Origin: BOG-933 sp037147415
GTDB taxonomy: Bacteria > Pseudomonadota > Alphaproteobacteria > Azospirillales > Azospirillaceae
DNA length: 16,123 bases
Assembly (NCBI GenBank): GCA_037147415.1
Contig: JBAWVF010000086.1
Location: 1-16,123 of the forward strand
Direction of reading: 5' to 3'
In this document: positions 14,101 through 16,123 of the stretch, piece after piece
Layout of the letters: the number at the start of each line of letters is the position of its first letter
How positions within the stretch are numbered: position 1 is the first letter of the stretch
Translations under genes and position numbers: made by a program
Notes under the pieces: model-generated
Seen by the model: only the letters and a program-made list of their open reading frames with translations
Told to the model about the DNA's origin: nothing
Databases searched by the model: none

Positions 14101-16123
14101 AGGGTGTAGGTGAAGCTGTCGCCGGTGGTGGCGTCGGTACTGGACAGGGTGCCGACCACGGCATTGCTGCCGGCGCCCTGGTTGACCGAGCTGGCCGTGA
14201 GCGAGATATCGGTGGGCGAATAGGGATCGCTCACCGTGATGGTGAAGGCCTTGTCGAAACTGTGCCCGGCCCCATCGGTGGTGCGGATGTAGACGTGATA
14301 GCCGCCGGGGGTGAGATTGGCGGCGTTGTTGGCGCGCAGCGTGCCGCCACTGATGTTGAAGCTGCCGTTGTCGGCGTCATTCGTCCCGTTCCCGGCCACC
14401 AGCGTGTAGGTATAGGTGCTGGGGCCGACATCGGTGGCCGACAGCGTCCCGACCGTGCCGTTGACGCCGGCCCCCTGGCTGATCGTGGTCGAACTCAGGG
14501 CGACGTTGGTCGGGGTGGTGTCGTCGACCACGGTAACGGTGAAGGCCTTGTCGAAACTATGGCCGGCGGCATCGGTGGTGCGGACATAGATGGCGTAGTT
14601 GCCGGCGGCGAGGTTCGATGAATTGTTGGCCCGCAGCGTGCCGCCGCTGATGTTGAAGCTGCCGTTGTCGGCGTCGTTGGTGCCGTTGCCGCTGACCAGC
14701 GAATAGGTGTAGGTGCTCGGCCCGACATCGGTGCTGGAGAAGGTACCGACCGTGGCGTTGGTCCCACCGCTCTGATTGACGCTGGTCGAGGTCAGGGCGA
14801 TGTTGGTCGGCGTGGTGTTGTCGGCCACCGTGATCGTGAATGCCTTGTCAAAAGTATTGCCGCTGGCATCGGTGGTGCGGATGTAGAGGTGATAGCTGCC
14901 GGCCGCGAGGTTCGAGGCGTTGTTGGCCCGCAGCGTGCTGCCGCTGATATTGAAGCTGCCGTTGTCGGCGTCATTGGTGCCGTTGCCGGCCACCAGCGTG
15001 TAGGTGAAGCTGTCGCCGGAAGTGGCGTCGGTGCTGGACAGGGTGCCGACCGTGGCGTTGGTGCCGCCGCTCTGGTTGACCGTGCTGGCCGAGAGAGAAA
15101 TGTCGGTCGGCGAATAGGGATCGGTCACCGTGATGGTGAATGCCTTGTCGTAGGTATGGCCGGCGCTGTCGGTGGTGCGGATGTAGACGTGATAGCTGCC
15201 GATCCCCATTCCGGTGGAATCGTTGACCCGCAGCGTACTGCCGCTGATGTTGAAGCTGCCGTTGTTGGCATCGTTGGTGCCGTTGCCGGCGACCAGCGTG
15301 TAGGTGTAGGTGCTCGGCCCGACATCGGTGGAGGACAGCGTCCCGACGGTACCATTGCTGCCGGCGGCTTGGCTGATCGAGGTCGAACTCAGGGAGAGAT
15401 TGGTCGGCGTGGTGTTGTCGACCACCGTAATGGTGAACGCCTTGTCGAAGCTGTGCCCGGCCCCGTCGGTGGTCCGGACATAGATGGCGTAACTGCCGGC
15501 CGCAAGGTTGGATGAATTGTTGGCGCGCAACGTGCCGCCGCTGATGTTGAAGCTGCCGTTGTCGGCATCATTCGTCCCGTTGCCGCTGACCAGAGTATAG
15601 GTGTAGGTGCTCGGCCCGACATCGGTGCTGGAAAAGGTGCCGACCGTGGCGTTCGTCCCGCCGCTCTGATTGACGCTGGTCGAGGTCAGGGCGATGTTGG
15701 TCGGGGTGGTGTTGTCGACCACCGTGATGGTGAAGGCCTTGTCGAAGGTATTGCTGCTGGCGTCGGTAGTGCGGATGTAGAGGTGGTAGCTGCCGGCCGA
15801 GAGACTGGAGGCGTCGTTGGCGCGCAGCGAGGCGCCGCTGATATTGAAGCTGCCGTTGTCGGCGTCATTGGTGCCATTGCCGGCCACCAGCGAGTAGGTG
15901 AAGGTGTCGCCGGAAGTGGCGTCGGTGCTGGACAGCGTCCCGACCACGGCATTGCTGCCGCCGCTCTGGTTGACCGTGCTGGCCGAGAGGGAAATGTTGG
16001 TCGGCGGATAGGGATCGGTCACCGAGATGGTGAAGGCCTTGTCATAGGAGTGCCCGGCGGCATCGGTAGTGCGGATGTAGACGTGATAGCTGCCGATCCC
16101 CATTCCGGTGGAATCGTTGACCC
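11100..16123 (-). CDS. Giant cadherin-like repeat surface protein (N-terminus outside window)
   Basis: The frame runs from the right edge to the TGA at 11102-11100, at least 1,673 codons; it is still open at 16123 within a repeat, so the true start lies further right. Order of parts, N to C: 11 complete and one partial 99-100-residue cadherin-like units (12741-16123); an Ig-like domain of bacterial type with TPTFSGTAEAGSTVRLYDG (12432-12740); a more divergent cadherin-like domain (12147-12431); a poly-proline linker (12099-12146); a Ser/Thr/Gly-rich low-complexity part with two DTGAGNSGSRLITT peptides; a Gly/Gln/Pro-rich stretch; and an ordered C-terminal segment of about 50 residues. No Cys is visible in the repeats. 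Such proteins are usually secreted adhesins. The stop overlaps the TolC gene, which points to the downstream genes as its exporter. Substrate, ligand and full length are unknown. Confidence 0.9.
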   Translation of the reverse strand, partial: VNDSTGMGIGSYHVYIRTTDAAGHSYDKAFTISVTDPYPPTNISLSASTVNQSGGSNAVVGTLSSTDATSGDTFTYSLVAGNGTNDADNGSFNISGASLRANDASSLSAGSYHLYIRTTDASSNTFDKAFTITVVDNTTPTNIALTSTSVNQSGGTNATVGTFSSTDVGPSTYTYTLVSGNGTNDADNGSFNISGGTLRANNSSNLAAGSYAIYVRTTDGAGHSFDKAFTITVVDNTTPTNLSLSSTSISQAAGSNGTVGTLSSTDVGPSTYTYTLVAGNGTNDANNGSFNISGSTLRVNDSTGMGIGSYHVYIRTTDSAGHTYDKAFTITVTDPYSPTDISLSASTVNQSGGTNATVGTLSSTDATSGDSFTYTLVAGNGTNDADNGSFNISGSTLRANNASNLAAGSYHLYIRTTDASGNTFDKAFTITVADNTTPTNIALTSTSVNQSGGTNATVGTFSSTDVGPSTYTYSLVSGNGTNDADNGSFNISGGTLRANNSSNLAAGNYAIYVRTTDAAGHSFDKAFTVTVVDDTTPTNVALSSTTISQGAGVNGTVGTLSATDVGPSTYTYTLVAGNGTNDADNGSFNISGGTLRANNAANLTPGGYHVYIRTTDGAGHSFDKAFTITVSDPYSPTDISLTASSVNQGAGSNAVVGTLSSTDATTGDSFTYTLVSGNGTNDADNGSFNISGSSLRANDASSLAAGSYAIYVRTTDAAGHTFDKAFTITVADNTTPTNISLSSTSVNQSGGSNATVGTFSSSDVGPSTYTYTLVSGNGTNDADNGSFNISGGTLRANNSSNLAAGNYAIYVRTTDGAGHSFDKAFTITVVDNTTPTNIALTSSSVNQSGGANATVGTFSSTDVGPSTYTYTLVAGNGTNDADNGSFNISGGTLRANNSSNLAAGSYAIYVRTTDGAGHSYDKAFTITVADNTTPTNIALTSTSVNQSGGSNATVGTFSSSDVGPSTYTYALVTGNGTNDADNGSFNISGGTLRATNASTLAAGNYAIYVRTTDAAGHSYDKALTISVVDDTTPTNISLTSTSVNQSGGSNATVGTFSSIDVGPSTYTYALVAGNGTNDAANGSFSISGGTLRANNASNLAPGSYAIYVRTTDAAGHSFDKAFTITVADNIPPSAPSQLSLASSSDSGWSDSDGVTTATTPTFSGTAEAGSTVRLYDGSTLVATTTAGGDGHWSVATSALGAGSHTITAKATDAAGNTSGASSGQTIVVETAAPNSVGGTLVVPNRAGTGTDIGTVSASDPAGQTLHYDLTDDAGGRFTIDQTTGKVSLNSALSYDFSSTGSFPITVRVTNAAGLTRSETITVKVTLSSPPPPPLPPPPTPTVSTSTAISTGTAPTGNTATTIGVGTVGSTDTGAGNSGSRLITTGAMNGGSVDTGAGNSGSRLITTSNMNSPSSGSMISNASSTGTSGTGSGQGGAGATFSESLGGSSSFAGSGSGFAAASTGFSGGFGTGASSFSGASTGIGGATPSTGGTGVSSTPGSGTGGLGGTSSTGGSPTGGTTATGTPGTGGTGGDSTAGTGGRSPQGTSGEGGQQQGETNAQDHGQQGGRTGSPPGERGQQGQGPARGQQGQPQGERGQQGPEHGQPQQPGQNGQGGGEPTPARAEPQPHAWLFGPASRSLSEQFADASGKFDRDCQELVRIANVVARLNDQAAA
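11253..11904 (-). other. Low-complexity Ser/Thr/Gly- then Gly/Gln/Pro-rich region of the giant protein
   Basis: After the second SRLITT peptide the protein runs through about 130 residues rich in Gly, Ser and Thr (GTGGTGG and GSGSG runs), then about 70 residues rich in Gly, Gln, Pro and charged residues (GQQGQG, GERGQQG). No folded domain is recognisable. The segment is probably a flexible spacer before the C-terminal segment. Confidence 0.75.
11904..12011 (-). repeat. Duplicated peptide DTGAGNSGSRLITT in the giant protein
   Basis: The two copies are encoded at 12011-11970 and 11945-11904, separated by GAMNGGSV. All 14 residues are identical, while 6 of 42 bases differ, each at a synonymous third codon position. 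This contrasts with the loose low-complexity sequence around it. Confidence 0.8.
12099..12146 (-). other. Poly-proline linker in the giant protein
   Basis: The codons give LSSPPPPPLPPPPTPT between the last folded domain and the low-complexity part. Such a stiff rod-like linker is common where a surface protein leaves its anchor region or spans the cell wall or outer membrane. Confidence 0.75.
12741..16123 (-). repeat. Tandem array of cadherin-like repeats (99/100 codons each)
   Basis: Units in order of translation: partial 16123-16017; 16016-15717 (100 codons); 15716-15420; 15419-15123; 15122-14823 (100); 14822-14526; 14525-14229; 14228-13929 (100); 13928-13632; 13631-13335; 13334-13038; 13037-12741. 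The 100-codon units begin DPY and carry an extra residue in the segment DATSGD or DATTGD; the others begin D(N/D)TTPTN and have DVGPSTY there. All share the core GNGTNDA-x-NGSF-x-ISG and end in DKA(F/L)T(I/V)-x-V. The Asp/Asn-rich core and the final strand resemble cadherin-type repeats of bacterial adhesins, which often bind calcium. Identity is high at DNA level too, so recombination between units is likely. Confidence 0.92.
15123..16016 (-). repeat. Higher-order repeat: one three-domain block (A-B-C, 894 bp)
   Basis: Three neighbouring units (A 16016-15717, B 15716-15420, C 15419-15123) form a block of 298 codons. The next three units (15122-14229) repeat the same A-B-C order, and the partial unit at the right edge is again type C. 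The C unit contains VNDSTGMGIGSYHVYIRTTD, and the edge copy of its MGIGSYHV segment starts exactly 894 bp upstream of this one (16103 against 15209). Confidence 0.85.

Noticed and set aside
16101..16103. ATG at 16103 as the start of the giant protein
   Set aside because: The frame continues upstream to the window edge with codons V-N-D-S-T-G that match the same place in another unit, so this Met is internal.
12741..16123. Regular repeats that could be mistaken for a CRISPR array
   Set aside because: The units are about 300 bp, coding, in frame and similar over their whole length; there are no short repeats with unique spacers.

Overview
The window looks like chromosomal DNA of a high-G+C Gram-negative bacterium. 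Outer-membrane (TolC), periplasmic-adaptor, lipobox and signal-peptide features all point to a two-membrane cell. Codon use and gene mix suggest an alphaproteobacterium, perhaps Rhodospirillales, but this is inference; nothing in the window fixes the taxon. All confidently called genes lie on the minus strand, so they are read from right to left.

Region 1 (about 1-3300) is clearly lower in G+C than the rest and looks like an acquired defence cassette. In order of transcription it holds a DUF262 (GmrS-like/ParB-fold) protein, a HEPN protein of the MAE_28990/MAE_18760 type with an R-x4-H motif, and a DNA cytosine-5 methyltransferase. DUF262 and HEPN overlap by ATGA, and HEPN and methyltransferase are 1 nt apart, so the three form one tight operon. 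An open frame at the left edge (+ strand, positions 2-253) may be the tail of a convergent gene.

Region 2 (about 3500-16123) is G+C rich and reads as one long minus-strand operon. From upstream to downstream it encodes: a giant repetitive surface protein of cadherin-like repeats whose N-terminus lies outside the window; a TolC-family outer-membrane factor with a lipobox; a short periplasmic adaptor; a GAF-domain/HlyD-type adaptor; a fusion of PqqD-like domain, M50 site-2 protease and HlyD-like domain in the membrane; two stand-alone receiver-domain response regulators; and a small secreted Sel1-repeat protein. Four of the junctions are overlaps of 1-11 nt and the other gaps are at most 36 nt.

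The genes of region 2 make a plausible dedicated export machine for the giant protein: outer-membrane channel, several adaptors and a membrane metalloprotease, but no ABC or RND transporter in the window. This ABC-less arrangement, with an M50/PqqD fusion where the energised pump would normally be, is the most interesting feature. The second is the compact DUF262-HEPN-methyltransferase cassette. The giant gene also shows a clear higher-order repeat (three-domain period, 894 bp) and a duplicated 14-residue peptide whose two copies differ only at synonymous sites.
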